Shown: piece after piece, positions 31,535-41,124 of the stretch
Numbering within the stretch: the stretch's first letter is position 1
How the letters are laid out: each line of letters begins with the position of its first letter
Assembly (NCBI GenBank): GCA_017458335.1
Contig: JAFTFT010000005.1
Span: 186,001 to 250,000 of the forward strand
From: Oscillospiraceae bacterium
GTDB taxonomy: Bacteria > Bacillota > Clostridia > Oscillospirales > Oscillospiraceae
DNA length: 64,000 nt
Direction of reading: 5' to 3'
Notes under the pieces: generated by a model
The model's input: only the letters and a program-made list of their open reading frames with translations
Database searches by the model: none
What the model was told of the DNA's origin: nothing
Program-made: the position numbers and the translations under genes

Positions 31535-32245
31535 TTACTCTCCCAGGATACGGCGGCGCATTTCGATGTATGCGTCCTCCACGCCTCCGAGATCCCGGCG
31601 GAAACGGTCCTTGTCCAGCTTTTCCCCCGTCTGGCTATCCCAGAAGCGGCAGGTGTCCGGACTGATCTCATCGGCCAGAACCAGCGTGCCGTCAGATGTC
31701 TTTCCAAACTCAAGCTTAAAATCGACCAGCGTCACGCCGGCTTCTGAGAGGGTGGCTTTCAGCAGCCCGTTAATCTGAAGCGCCATCTTTCTGATCCGGG
31801 CAATCTCGTCTCTGGAAGCCAGCTTCAATGCAACCGCATGATCGTCGTTGAGAAGAGGATCGTGCAGCTCGTCGTTTTTATAGGAAAACTCAACGACGGG
31901 GTCGTCAAAGACGATGCCCTCCGGCACGCCGTAACGGCTGGCAAAATGCCCGGCGGAGATGTTCCGGACGATGACTTCAAGAGGGACAATGCGGACTTTC
32001 CGGACCGCTGTCTCGCGGTCGCTGAGTTCCTCAATCAGGTGCGTCGGGATCCCGTGTTCGGAGAGCATCTTCATCAGATGGTTTGTCATACGGTTGTTGA
32101 TGGAACCCTTCCCCTGAATGGTTCCTTTTTTCTTGCCGTCAAAGGCGGTGGCATCGTCCTTGTATGAGACAATGACAATCTCAGGATCGTCCGTCGCGTA
32201 TACCTTCTTGGCCTTTCCTTCGTAGAGCTGAGCGCGTTTTTCCAT
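31535..32245 (-). CDS. purC: SAICAR synthase
   Basis: The 236-residue enzyme couples aspartate to CAIR in purine synthesis. Motifs include [14 protein letters not shown], the KGKGSINN-like [28 protein letters not shown] and [14 protein letters not shown]. The start at 32245 has AGAAGGA upstream. PurC feeds the PurB reaction encoded at 6658. Confidence 0.95.
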   Translation of the reverse strand: MEKRAQLYEGKAKKVYATDDPEIVIVSYKDDATAFDGKKKGTIQGKGSINNRMTNHLMKMLSEHGIPTHLIEELSDRETAVRKVRIVPLEVIVRNISAGHFASRYGVPEGIVFDDPVVEFSYKNDELHDPLLNDDHAVALKLASRDEIARIRKMALQINGLLKATLSEAGVTLVDFKLEFGKTSDGTLVLADEISPDTCRFWDSQTGEKLDKDRFRRDLGGVEDAYIEMRRRILGE

Positions 32246-32839
32246 GGCAGAATACAATCCTTCTATTTTAAGGTTCTTCTGATACCATAACACAGAAGCG
32301 GAAAAACGGGAAATACGAATCCCCTAAGGGTTGCCATACGGAGGCCGTATCGTTCCGCGGAGATGAATGCAGCCGCAATCAGAAGCAAAAACTCTGAAAT
32401 GGTTCTGAAATCAAAAGAGAGGTTGACGGATCGGATGAACAGAGCTTTTAGCCCGATGCACCATTGGTGTTATAAGTCGAAAACAGTATGATTCTGCTTT
32501 ATTGATATGAGACAAATATTGTTAAATAGTGTTAAGATCATATGGAAAACACATCAAAAACAAAACTTTTTGCGCATGATTTGCTCGGATGACGAAAAAT
32601 TTTGTGAAAAACAGACAAAGTGAAAAAGTGCGGAGAGAACATATTTCTCATTCATGAGAGTTTTTCATGGAAGACCTGCCCGATTGGGTGAAGCGGAGGC
32701 GTTGACAGATCGCGAAGCGGAAATTATAATCCGCCCCATTACAGCCCGGAGCACGATCTGTGACCGGCTTTCGCCGACAAAGCGGAGGCGGACGCAGGAA
32801 TGTGACGTGCTGTGAAAAATGATGAGGGAGGAATCCAAA
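32246..32839. other. Divergent intergenic region between purC and livJ
   Basis: This 594-base gap has no convincing gene. A perfect palindrome ATACGG-AGG-CCGTAT (32336-32350) lies upstream of purC. A second possible livJ promoter is TTGGTG/TATGAT near 32464-32492. The stretch 32500-32600 is markedly AT-rich. Confidence 0.6.
32702..32730 (+). promoter_or_regulatory. Promoter of the liv operon
   Basis: TTGACA (32702-32707) and TATAAT (32725-32730) are 17 bases apart, leaving a leader of about 100 bases. Confidence 0.8.
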
Positions 32840-34021
32840 ATGAAAAGCAAAAAACTGATCAGCGTGATGATCGCGCTCTGCATGCTGCTGAGCCTCGGCA
32901 TCACGGGCATCACCGCAACCGCATTTGCCGCGGACGACCCGATCGTCATCGGCGTTATTTCGCCGAACACCGGCACACTGGCCGCTTACGGAACCGGCAT
33001 CGTCACCGGCGTGCAGCTGGCAGCGGAAGAGATCAATGCGGCCGGCGGCATCCTCGGCCGGCAGGTTGAACTGGTCATCACTGACGACCAGGGAGATCCG
33101 ACCGAATGCCTGAACGCGTTCAACTCGCTGGTTGCCAAGGGCGTCACCCTGATCATCGGCTCGGCCACCTCCGGCTGCACCTCGGCCATCACGGATGCCG
33201 CAAATGAAGAAGAAGTCTGCATCCTGTGCCCGACCGGAACCGCCGACTCGCTGACGACGGAAGACGACTATATCTTCCGCGCCTGCTATGCTGACAGCTT
33301 CCAGGGCGCGATTGCCGCGGCTTATGCAAAGCAGGCGGGATTTGAAAAGGTCGGCGTGGTCTACTGCGCCGCGGATGTCTACTCCAAAGGACTTTTCGAC
33401 TCCTTCTCCAAAGCATGCGAGGAGTACGGAATTGAAGTGGCAGCCTCTCAGTCCACCGCCTCTCTCGATGTTCAGGACTACACCAACCAGTTTGCCGCAA
33501 TGGTCAGCGCCGGCGTCGACTTTGTCTATGCCCCGTACTACTATGATGTCATCGGGCCCTATGTCGTGCCTCAGGCCCGTGCCGCAGGCTATACCGGGAT
33601 CATCATGGGCGCCGACGGTTACGACACCACGCCGGACTATGTTGTCGCTGGTGCGGATCTGACCGTGTTCAACGATGTGTACTGGACCAACCACTACGAT
33701 CCGGGTGCCGATTCCGAGATCGTGCGTTCCTTCGTTGCAGCCTATGAGGCGGCCTACGGCTCTATCCCGAGCGCGTTTGGCGCAACGGGCTATGATTGCC
33801 TGTATATCTATAAGGCGGCGATGGAGGCAGCCGGTTCTGCGGACGCCGGGGATGTGCGTGATGCGCTGGCAGATACCTCAACGGTCTATGAATGCGTAAC
33901 GGGTACCTTCTCCCTGGATGAGAGCGGCACGCCGGTCAAAGGCGCAGCCATCATCTCCTTCCAGTCCGACGGCAGCGCCGTGACCTCGACGCTGGTTGAC
34001 GTCGTAACCCAGCTGCCGTAA
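32840..34021 (+). CDS. livJ: Branched-chain amino acid ABC transporter substrate-binding protein
   Basis: The 393-residue protein has a signal peptide (about 1-31, ending TATAFA) and a type I periplasmic-binding fold of the Leu/Ile/Val family (IVIGVISPNTGTLAAYGTGI; GQVELVITDDQGDPT-like region). No lipobox cysteine follows the signal, so how it stays at the cell surface is unclear. Ligand may be branched-chain or other amino acids. The ATG at 32840 follows GGGAGG. Confidence 0.9.
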   Translation: MKSKKLISVMIALCMLLSLGITGITATAFAADDPIVIGVISPNTGTLAAYGTGIVTGVQLAAEEINAAGGILGRQVELVITDDQGDPTECLNAFNSLVAKGVTLIIGSATSGCTSAITDAANEEEVCILCPTGTADSLTTEDDYIFRACYADSFQGAIAAAYAKQAGFEKVGVVYCAADVYSKGLFDSFSKACEEYGIEVAASQSTASLDVQDYTNQFAAMVSAGVDFVYAPYYYDVIGPYVVPQARAAGYTGIIMGADGYDTTPDYVVAGADLTVFNDVYWTNHYDPGADSEIVRSFVAAYEAAYGSIPSAFGATGYDCLYIYKAAMEAAGSADAGDVRDALADTSTVYECVTGTFSLDESGTPVKGAAIISFQSDGSAVTSTLVDVVTQLP

Positions 34022-34063
34022 GGCAAAAAGACCCTTTCAGCAATAAGATTCGCACATAAAACC

Positions 34064-34092
34064 GGCCGGGGAGGGAGGCTCCCTCCCCGGCC
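34064..34092 (+). terminator. Strong hairpin between livJ and livH
   Basis: GGCCGGGGAGGGA pairs with TCCCTCCCCGGCC over 13 bp around a 3-base loop. No T run follows. It probably protects the livJ message or partly terminates, giving more binding protein than permease. Confidence 0.65.
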
Positions 34093-34114
34093 TTCCGGAA
34101 GGGAAGCAGAAGCA

Positions 34115-35011
34115 TTGAACACTTTTTTTCAAACACTGATCGTGGGCCTGCGCCTGGGCAGCATCTATGCGCTGGTTGCCCTTGGCTACACCATGGTCTA
34201 CGGTATTATTCGACTGATTAACTTTGCGCACGGCGACTTCATCATGGTAGGCGGCTATACGATGATTTTTGTGATGCCGCTGATGCTTCGGCTGGGGCTG
34301 CCGGCATGGCTTGGCGTCCTGGCGGCAATTGTTGTGTGCGCTCTGGTCGGCATGGGGACGGAACTGATCGCCTATCGGCCGGTGCGCAGGAAGGGGACTA
34401 ATATGACCGCGCTCATCACGGCCATCGCGATGAGCCTGTTTCTGGAAAACCTTGCCCAGGCGATCCCGGCTATCGGACCGAACCCGAAGGTCTCCAGCCA
34501 GATTTTCGGGAATGGGGGCTTTAAGCTCGGGACGGTTACCATGGAGTACACCACCGTGATCACGCTGGTGATCAGCGGGATCGTCATGCTGGTGCTCTAT
34601 GCCTTTACCCAGCGCACAAGACTGGGCAGGGCGATGCGCTGCGTGTCAGAGGACAAGGCCGCGGCGACGCTCATGGGCATCAATGTTAACAGCACCATCC
34701 TCCTTACCTTCGGAATCGGTTCGGGACTGGCCGCCATCGCTGCCCTGATGTACATGGCGCAGTATCCGAAAGTATATACAACCATGGGCGCACTGCTGGG
34801 CCTGAAGGCTTTTGTATCAGCCGTTCTGGGCGGGATCGGCATTATTCCGGGCGCCATGCTGGGCGGCATCGTCATCGGTCTGGTCGAGTCATTCACGACC
34901 AGCTATATTTCATCCAGTATGGCGGACACCTTTGTCTTCCTGATCCTGATCGTGGTTCTGATTATTAAGCCCGCCGGAATCCTCGGAAAGAATGTAGGTG
35001 AGAAAGTATGA
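34115..35011 (+). CDS. livH: Branched-chain amino acid ABC permease LivH
   Basis: The 298-residue membrane protein has about eight helices and the LivH signature GLRLGSIYALVALGYTMVYG with INFAHGD. The start is TTG at 34115, weakly supported by GAAGGGAAGCAG; no better start keeps the conserved N-terminus. It overlaps livM by 4 bases. Confidence 0.92.
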   Translation: MNTFFQTLIVGLRLGSIYALVALGYTMVYGIIRLINFAHGDFIMVGGYTMIFVMPLMLRLGLPAWLGVLAAIVVCALVGMGTELIAYRPVRRKGTNMTALITAIAMSLFLENLAQAIPAIGPNPKVSSQIFGNGGFKLGTVTMEYTTVITLVISGIVMLVLYAFTQRTRLGRAMRCVSEDKAAATLMGINVNSTILLTFGIGSGLAAIAALMYMAQYPKVYTTMGALLGLKAFVSAVLGGIGIIPGAMLGGIVIGLVESFTTSYISSSMADTFVFLILIVVLIIKPAGILGKNVGEKV

Positions 35012-36156
35012 AAAGCAAAACATCACGGGGCTATCTGCTCAATACCGTTGTAGTGGTTGTTTTATTCATTGGCTTTCAGATTCTCACATCCCTGAAGGGA
35101 TCCGAGGGATCCTTCAAGCTTGTCATTGTTCCAAGCATCTGGCAGTGCTGTTATCTGATGGTGCTTGCAGCCTCGTTAAACCTCGTTCTCGGATTCATGG
35201 GACAGCTTTCTCTCGGCCACTGCGGGTTTATGGCAATAGGCGCCTATACAGCAGCGCTGTTGAGCCTTGCCTGTGAGCGGGCAGGCCTGTTTGAGAATAA
35301 ATCCGATCTGTCGTTCCTGCTGGTGCTGATTGCAAGCGTCCTTGCAGCCGGTATCCTTGCAGCTCTGCTCAGCTTCCTGATTGGCATACCCGCGCTGCGC
35401 CTGAAGGGCGACTATCTCGCCATCATCACGCTCGGCTTCGGCATGATCATCATCAACATCATCAACAACCTCCCGTTCTGCGGCCAGGACGGCCTGGCGC
35501 AGGGATCGGCGGCAGCCTCGCTGTACAAAAACGGGCTCGGCTTCGGCAGCAAGGCGAAGGTCCAGTTCCTGTGGTTTGCGCTGGTCGTTACCATCCTGTC
35601 CCTGACGCTGATGTTCATGTTTGTCCGGTCCAAATACGGCCGCGCGATCCGCGCGATCCGCGACGATGAGATCGCGGCCTCGGCCTCCGGGGTGAACACC
35701 TCTTACTACAAAGTCCTGACCTTTGCGTATTCGGCGTTTTTTGCCGGCGTAGCCGGAGCACTCTATTCCTGCACGAACGCGACGCTGTCGACCTCGTCCT
35801 TTGCCTTCACAAACGGCGGCATTTTGAACTCGACCTTCGTGGTGGTTATGGTTGTGCTGGGCGGTATGGGCTCGCTGACCGGGTCGGTGGTCGCCGCGAC
35901 GATCATGTTTTTTGTGAACTATCAGATCAAAAACGGAGCCTGGGTGGAGCATCTCCCGGCATCTGTCAGCGGCGTCTTTGAATACCCGATGCTGGTCTAT
36001 GCGCTGGTCCTGATCATTGTGATCCTGTTCCGGCCGAAGGGGATTTTCGGCAGTTATGAATTCTCTCTGCAGAATCTGATCCCGGATATCCGCCGCGCGC
36101 GGGAGCGCCGAAAAGCGGCAAAGGCGGAGCGAAAGGAGGCGCAGGCACATGGCTGA
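35008..36156 (+). CDS. livM: Branched-chain amino acid ABC permease LivM
   Basis: The 382-residue permease pairs with LivH. It carries NLVLGFMGQLSLGHCGFMAIGAY and the cytoplasmic-loop sequence RAIRDDEIAASASGVN that contacts the ATPases. It ends in a basic tail. Translation is coupled at both ends (4-base overlap with livH, 8-base overlap with livG). Confidence 0.92.
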   Translation: MKSKTSRGYLLNTVVVVVLFIGFQILTSLKGSEGSFKLVIVPSIWQCCYLMVLAASLNLVLGFMGQLSLGHCGFMAIGAYTAALLSLACERAGLFENKSDLSFLLVLIASVLAAGILAALLSFLIGIPALRLKGDYLAIITLGFGMIIINIINNLPFCGQDGLAQGSAAASLYKNGLGFGSKAKVQFLWFALVVTILSLTLMFMFVRSKYGRAIRAIRDDEIAASASGVNTSYYKVLTFAYSAFFAGVAGALYSCTNATLSTSSFAFTNGGILNSTFVVVMVVLGGMGSLTGSVVAATIMFFVNYQIKNGAWVEHLPASVSGVFEYPMLVYALVLIIVILFRPKGIFGSYEFSLQNLIPDIRRARERRKAAKAERKEAQAHG

Positions 36157-36922
36157 AGAACGCGTACCGGTTTTGGAAACGCGCAAGCTTGGCATCAGCT
36201 TCGGCGGCCTGAAAGCAGTCACGGATTTTAATATCCAGATTTTCCCTGGGGAGCTTGTCGGGCTGATCGGCCCGAACGGCGCCGGAAAGACCACCGTGTT
36301 TAACCTGCTGACAGGGGTATACGCCCCCACCGAGGGGACGGTTCTCTTGAACGGGAAGCCGCTCAACGGGAAGAAAACCTACCAGTTTGTCGAGGCGGGC
36401 ATTGCCCGGACATTCCAGAACATCCGCCTGTTCAAAGAGATGTCCGTCATTGAGAATGTAAAGGTCGCGTGTACCAAGGACCTGCACTACGGGCTCTTTT
36501 CCGCAAGCCTCCGGACGCCGAAGTTCTGGAAAACCGAAAAGGAACTCACGGAAAAGGCCATGTCGCTTCTCGAAATCTGCAACCTGGCCGATGTGGCGGA
36601 GCTCCCTGCGGCCAGCCTGCCCTATGGGCGGCAGAGAAAATTGGAGATCGCGCGTGCGCTCGCGACGGATATGAAGGTCCTGCTGCTGGATGAACCGGCC
36701 GCAGGCATGAACCCCACAGAGACAGCGGAACTGCTGACATGCATCAACACCATCCGGGACCGGTTTGGCATCGCCATCCTTCTGATCGAACACGACATGT
36801 CGCTGGTTATGAACGTCTGCGAGCGAATCCAGGTTCTGGATTACGGCCAGACCATTGCCGCGGGCAGTCCCGCGGAGGTCGCGGCAAATCCGAGCGTCAT
36901 CGCCGCTTATCTGGGCGAGTAA
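36149..36922 (+). CDS. livG: Branched-chain amino acid ABC ATPase LivG
   Basis: The 257-residue ATPase has Walker A GPNGAGKTTVFN, signature LPYGRQRKLEIARAL and Walker B VLLLDEPAAGMNP, with the LivG-specific FQNIRLF. It energises the LivHM permease with LivF. Confidence 0.94.
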   Translation: MAEERVPVLETRKLGISFGGLKAVTDFNIQIFPGELVGLIGPNGAGKTTVFNLLTGVYAPTEGTVLLNGKPLNGKKTYQFVEAGIARTFQNIRLFKEMSVIENVKVACTKDLHYGLFSASLRTPKFWKTEKELTEKAMSLLEICNLADVAELPAASLPYGRQRKLEIARALATDMKVLLLDEPAAGMNPTETAELLTCINTIRDRFGIAILLIEHDMSLVMNVCERIQVLDYGQTIAAGSPAEVAANPSVIAAYLGE

Positions 36923-36934
36923 GGGGGCAGCAGC

Positions 36935-37639
36935 ATGCTTGAAGTAAACAATCTGAACGTTTTTTACGGGGCGATTCATGCGCTGAAGGGCATCTCGCTG
37001 ACCGTTGGCGACGGAGAGCTCGTCTCGCTGATCGGCGCAAACGGCGCGGGAAAGACGACAACCCTGCATGCCATCTCCGGCCTGCTTCCGATTGCCTCGG
37101 GCTCCATCCTGCTTGACGGGAAGGATCTGCAGAAGGTTCCCTCGCATAAGATTATTTCGCTCGGCCTGGCGCATGTTCCGGAGGGGCGGCATGTTTTTGC
37201 CCGCATGACAGTGGAAGAGAACCTACGGATGGGTGCGTATATCCAGCGCGATCAGAAGAGCATTCAGAAAAACCTGGACAAGGTCTATGAATACTTCCCG
37301 CGGCTCAAAGAGCGCTGGAAGCAGCTTGCGGGCACGCTCTCCGGCGGCGAGCAGCAGATGCTGGCCACCGGACGCGCCCTGATGACGGACCCGACCATCG
37401 TTCTGATGGACGAGCCCTCGATGGGGCTGTCCCCGCTGCTGGTGAAAGAGATCTTCTCGATCATCGAGACCCTGCACCGCAACGGCATCACGATCCTACT
37501 GGTAGAACAGAACGCCAAAATGGCGCTGGCGGTTTCGGATCGGGCGTATGTGCTGGAAACCGGTACGATCTCGATGAGCGGAAAGGCGGAAGAACTGGCG
37601 AACGACGACCGTGTGAGAAAAGCATATCTGGGTGCGTAA
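36935..37639 (+). CDS. livF: Branched-chain amino acid ABC ATPase LivF
   Basis: The 234-residue ATPase has Walker A GANGAGKTTTLH, the LivF-type VPEGRHVFARMTVEENL, signature LSGGEQQMLATGRAL and Walker B IVLMDEPSMGLSP. It follows livG by 12 bases. Confidence 0.94.
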   Translation: MLEVNNLNVFYGAIHALKGISLTVGDGELVSLIGANGAGKTTTLHAISGLLPIASGSILLDGKDLQKVPSHKIISLGLAHVPEGRHVFARMTVEENLRMGAYIQRDQKSIQKNLDKVYEYFPRLKERWKQLAGTLSGGEQQMLATGRALMTDPTIVLMDEPSMGLSPLLVKEIFSIIETLHRNGITILLVEQNAKMALAVSDRAYVLETGTISMSGKAEELANDDRVRKAYLGA

Positions 37640-37649
37640 GGGGGAGAAC

Positions 37650-38270
37650 ATGAATAAATTTGTGATCACCATCACGAGAGAAACCGGAAGCGGCGGACAC
37701 AACATCACCAAAAAACTGTCCGAGGCGCTGGGCGTCCCGTATTACGACCGGGACCTTCTGCGGAAGGCCTCGGAGGTCAGCGGCATCCATGAACGGCTGT
37801 TCGGCGAGGCGGATGAGCGGATCGGCTTCAAGGAGATGATCTCGGCCGCCGAAAAGGTGTATACGGGCGAGGTGCTCCCGCCCGACAGCGACGATTATCT
37901 TTCCACACGAAACCTGTTCAGCTTTCAGGCCAAAATCATCATGGAGCTTGCCGAACAGGAGAGCTGCATCATCCACGGCCGCTGCGGGAACTTCCTCCTG
38001 CAGGGACGTCCGGATGTGCTGCGGGTGTTCATCCACGCCCCGCTGGAGGCCAGAAGGGACCGGGTGGCCGCATTTTCGCTCGCCTGGAGCGAGAGAGAGA
38101 TTCTGCGCCATATCCGTGTGGAGGACAAGCGGCGTGCCGCCTACTATCACTACTATACCGGCGAGGACTGGAGAGACGCCGCGGGTTATGACCTCTGTCT
38201 GGACTCGAGTCTGCTGGGCGAAGACGGCTGCGTCGAGAGAATCCTGCAGGTTCTCCCGTTCTATACGTAA
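37650..38270 (+). CDS. Cytidylate-kinase-like family protein
   Basis: The 206-residue P-loop protein has Walker A-like TRETGSGGHNITKKL, YYDRDLLRKAS and IHGRCGNFLL, matching the cytidylate-kinase-like family found in many Clostridia. The exact substrate is unknown and it is not the essential Cmk. The start at 37650 follows AAGGGGGAG, 10 bases after livF, so it is the last gene of the liv transcript. Confidence 0.82.
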   Translation: MNKFVITITRETGSGGHNITKKLSEALGVPYYDRDLLRKASEVSGIHERLFGEADERIGFKEMISAAEKVYTGEVLPPDSDDYLSTRNLFSFQAKIIMELAEQESCIIHGRCGNFLLQGRPDVLRVFIHAPLEARRDRVAAFSLAWSEREILRHIRVEDKRRAAYYHYYTGEDWRDAAGYDLCLDSSLLGEDGCVERILQVLPFYT

Positions 38271-38363
38271 CAAAACACAACAAAAAAGTCCGCACAAGGC
38301 GGGCAGAACGATCCGGTTAAAAGGTGGTTTCTCCATAGCCCCTTTTAATAAATACTCCTCTAA

Positions 38364-38393
38364 GGCAGCCCTGAAGCGTCACTCAGGGCTGCC
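38364..38393. terminator. Perfect 11-bp hairpin downstream of the liv operon
   Basis: GGCAGCCCTGA and TCAGGGCTGCC flank an 8-base loop between two converging transcription units. No strong T run on either side. Confidence 0.55.
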
Positions 38394-38413
38394 GCCCCGT
38401 CCGGCATGAAGAA

Positions 38414-38452
38414 ATCCGCACCCGATCCCGTTTACTGGGAATAGGTGCGGAT
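38414..38452 (-). terminator. Terminator overlapping the ANTAR gene stop
   Basis: ATCCGCACC and GGTGCGGAT (9 bp) enclose an inner TCCC/GGGA pair; on the minus strand it is followed by TTCTTC. The stem includes the last codons of the regulator. Confidence 0.5.
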
Positions 38453-39010
38453 GATGCTTTCGGCGATCTCGCGTTTTTGCCGTTTCTGCTGCATGGCAAG
38501 TTTGCTGATATACCGGTGGGCTTCGTCCTCCGTCATGTTCAGGCAGGTGATCAGCAGCCATTTGGCATGGTTGATCAGTTTGATCTCCTCGATGGTCTGC
38601 TCGACGGTCTGCTGCTTCTGTTCCCGGGACCGTAGCCGCTCGCGCATGGAACACAGGGCCCGGAGCGACTGTGTCAGAAGCCCGGAGGAGAGCGGCTTGC
38701 CCAGTGTCATGACACCGTACGGCAGCATCCTGTCCTCGACATGTTCCAATTGGTCCCGGGGGACAAGAAGAAGGATCGCGCTGTCCGAAGCCTCCGAGAG
38801 CCCGGAACAGTACGAAAGGCTGTCTCCGCCCGGGAGAGGGGCGTTCACGATCACGAGATCGCAGGGAGCGCAGTCTTTGGCCGCCCGGAGATCTGTGACC
38901 AGCGTAACGGGGTAGAAGCGCGACGAGGGCAGGAGGGGAAGAACCGCCCGGTTGAAGACCTCGGAAGCGGACAGCAGCAGGACGCTGTATGTCCGGTCAG
39001 AAAAAACCAT
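38432..39010 (-). CDS. ANTAR-domain RNA-binding antiterminator with pseudo-receiver
   Basis: The 192-residue protein has an N-terminal receiver-like domain in which the phosphoacceptor Asp is replaced by Asn56 (DLVIVNAPLPGGD), a KP motif (LGKPLS), a short coiled coil and a C-terminal ANTAR domain (INHAKWLLITCLNMTEDEAHRYISKLA region). ANTAR proteins such as AmiR, NasR and clostridial NitR bind paired RNA hairpins and prevent leader termination. Lack of the Asp argues against phosphorylation; a partner or ligand may control it. The start at 39010 follows CAGGAGG. It is divergent from amt-glnK, its likely target. Confidence 0.85.
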   Translation of the reverse strand: MVFSDRTYSVLLLSASEVFNRAVLPLLPSSRFYPVTLVTDLRAAKDCAPCDLVIVNAPLPGGDSLSYCSGLSEASDSAILLLVPRDQLEHVEDRMLPYGVMTLGKPLSSGLLTQSLRALCSMRERLRSREQKQQTVEQTIEEIKLINHAKWLLITCLNMTEDEAHRYISKLAMQQKRQKREIAESIIRTYSQ

Positions 39011-39045
39011 ACGGCAGCCTACCTCCTGTCTTTTAGCATGCTCAG

Positions 39046-39074
39046 ATTGTAGCGCATACAGAGCGACTCTGCAA
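39046..39074 (-). promoter_or_regulatory. Promoter of the ANTAR gene
   Basis: On the minus strand TTGCAG (39069-39074) and TACAAT (39046-39051) are 17 bases apart. Confidence 0.65.
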
Positions 39075-39161
39075 GGGACTTCTGCCGCATGATGCACGCG
39101 GTACGGGATAATAATACTTTTTGGAAGTGAATACCATACAAAAGGAGTATCTCCGGAACGG

Positions 39162-39190
39162 TTGACTTTTCGGCAGAGGCGGCATATAAT
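39162..39190 (+). promoter_or_regulatory. Promoter of amt-glnK
   Basis: TTGACT (39162-39167) and TATAAT (39185-39190) are 17 bases apart. Confidence 0.8.
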
Positions 39191-39207
39191 CCCCGACATG
39201 TTCAGAC

Positions 39208-39248
39208 GGCAAAGGCGCCATGTGAGAGACAGGGCGCCTTTGCCGATT
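39208..39248 (+). terminator. Leader terminator before amt (candidate ANTAR target)
   Basis: GGCAAAGGCGCC (39208-39219) and GGCGCCTTTGCC (39233-39244) form a perfect 12-bp stem with a 13-base loop, then GATTTT. It lies between promoter and start codon, so transcription must be antiterminated for expression. Confidence 0.8.
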
Positions 39249-39266
39249 TTCTAGGGAGGTGTCGGT

Positions 39267-40952
39267 ATGGACATGTCGATTTGGTTTTTGATCGGTGCGA
39301 TTCTGGTGTTTTTCATGCAGTGTGGTTTCGCCATGGTGGAAACGGGCTTTACGAGAGCCAAAAACGCCGGAAATATCATCATGAAGAACCTGATGGACTT
39401 CTGCATCGGAACGGTGGTGTTTATCTTCATCGGCTACGGCCTGATGATGGGGGAGCATGGGCGCCTGGGGCTGATCGGAAGGCCGGAATGGGGGATGTTC
39501 CTGGACTTTGAAGGCTTCGACTGGTCGTCTTTCGTGTTTCAGCTGGTGTTCTGTGCTACGGCAGCAACGATCGTCTCCGGCGCGATGGCGGAGCGAACCA
39601 GATTTTCCGCCTATTGCCTGTATTCGGCAATCATCAGTCTGGTGGTTTATCCGATTGAGGCAGGCTGGGTCTGGGGCGGAGGATGGCTGAGCAGACTGCA
39701 GTTCATCGACTTCGCCGGGTCCTGTGTGATCCATATGGTCGGAGGGCTCTCGGCGCTTGTCGGAGCAATCATTCTGGGACCGAGGATCGGGAAGTATACT
39801 AAGGACAGAGACGGAAAACTGATTTCAAACGCGATACCGGGACATTCGGTGACGCTCGGCGCACTGGGCTGTTTTATCCTGTGGTTCGCCTGGTACGGCT
39901 TCAACGGAGCGGCCGCGGCCGATGTCAGAGAGATGGCAAGGATCTTTGGCACGACGACCATCGCTCCGGCTGTCGCGACGGTAACATGCATGCTGTTCAC
40001 CTGGAAGAAAAACGGCAAGCCGGATGTCTCTATGTGTCTGAACGCTTCGCTGGCGGGACTGGTTGCGGTTACGGCGGGCTGTGCCAGTGTAGACGCGCTC
40101 GGTGCCTTCCTGATCGGCATCGGTTCGGGGATCCTGGTAGACCTGGCGGTCGAAACGCTGGATGTACGGTTCCACGTGGACGATCCGGTCGGTGCAGTCG
40201 CGGTGCACTGTGTCAACGGGATCTGGGGCACCTTGGCGGTCGGACTGTTCGCATGCAATGAGAGCTACGGCACCAAAGGCCTGTTCTACGGCGGCGGCCT
40301 CCGGCAGCTGGGGATCCAGTGCCTCGGGGTCCTCACGGTAGGAACCTATACGGTGCTCTGCATGATCCTGGTCTTTCGCCTGATCCGTGCGACCGTCGGC
40401 CTGCGGGCCAGCGCGGAAGAGGAGATCGAAGGCCTGGATGTCACAGAACACGGCCTGACCAGCGCATACGCCGACTTCCTGCCGATCGAATCGACCCTCG
40501 GGGTTCACTCCGACGGGCCGGTTGCGACAGACAAGCTGATTCCGTTCCCGCTGGAGCTCTCATCCGGCCTGAGAGAGACGCCGGTCGGGAAAAAGCGCTA
40601 TACCCTCGTCCGTATCCTCTGCGATGAGGATCGCTTCGGCACGCTGCGTGACACCATGGCGGCGATCGGCGTCACGGGCATGACGGTGACCAACGTGATG
40701 GGCTGCGGAACGCAGAAGGGCAAGTCCGGTCAGTATCGCGGGATTGAAATGAGCATGCATCTGATCCCGAAGCTGCAGATCGACATTGTGGTCTCAAAAG
40801 TAGACCCGGAGCTGGTCGTCGCCGCGGCAAACGCGGCGCTTCACACGGGCGAGATCGGTGACGGTAAGATCTTTGTCTACGACGTTGAAGATGTGGTGCG
40901 CATCCGGACCGGAGAATCCGGCTACGACGCTCTGCAGATTTCGGGGGAATAA
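39267..40952 (+). CDS. amt: Ammonium transporter fused to a PII (GlnK-like) domain
   Basis: The 561-residue protein has an 11-helix Amt domain (about 1-415; FAMVETGFTRAKNAGN, AGSCVIHMVGG, FHVDDPVGAVAVHCVNG with the twin-histidine region) and a C-terminal PII domain (about 440-555; YTLVRILCDEDRFGTLRDTM, T-loop QKGKSGQYRGIEM with the conserved Tyr). In most bacteria these are separate Amt and GlnK proteins, GlnK blocking the channel when nitrogen is plentiful. Fusion keeps the regulator attached. The ATG follows TAGGGAGGTG. Confidence 0.93.
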   Translation: MDMSIWFLIGAILVFFMQCGFAMVETGFTRAKNAGNIIMKNLMDFCIGTVVFIFIGYGLMMGEHGRLGLIGRPEWGMFLDFEGFDWSSFVFQLVFCATAATIVSGAMAERTRFSAYCLYSAIISLVVYPIEAGWVWGGGWLSRLQFIDFAGSCVIHMVGGLSALVGAIILGPRIGKYTKDRDGKLISNAIPGHSVTLGALGCFILWFAWYGFNGAAAADVREMARIFGTTTIAPAVATVTCMLFTWKKNGKPDVSMCLNASLAGLVAVTAGCASVDALGAFLIGIGSGILVDLAVETLDVRFHVDDPVGAVAVHCVNGIWGTLAVGLFACNESYGTKGLFYGGGLRQLGIQCLGVLTVGTYTVLCMILVFRLIRATVGLRASAEEEIEGLDVTEHGLTSAYADFLPIESTLGVHSDGPVATDKLIPFPLELSSGLRETPVGKKRYTLVRILCDEDRFGTLRDTMAAIGVTGMTVTNVMGCGTQKGKSGQYRGIEMSMHLIPKLQIDIVVSKVDPELVVAAANAALHTGEIGDGKIFVYDVEDVVRIRTGESGYDALQISGE

Positions 40953-41070
40953 ACGGCGAGATGTCGGGAAGACGCTCCTCGCGTGGGAAGGCAGCATACC
41001 GGCATAAATGAAAAAATATCTTTCCGGTATGTTTTTCATATGAATCGGCTATAACACGGCAAGGGGCTTC

Positions 41071-41100
41071 TTGACACAGGCTTCGATAACATGGTATGAT
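41071..41100 (+). promoter_or_regulatory. Promoter of asnB
   Basis: TTGACA (41071-41076) and TATGAT (41095-41100) are 18 bases apart. Confidence 0.8.
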
Positions 41101-41124
41101 CCTGTCATCCTGAATAACATCTCA

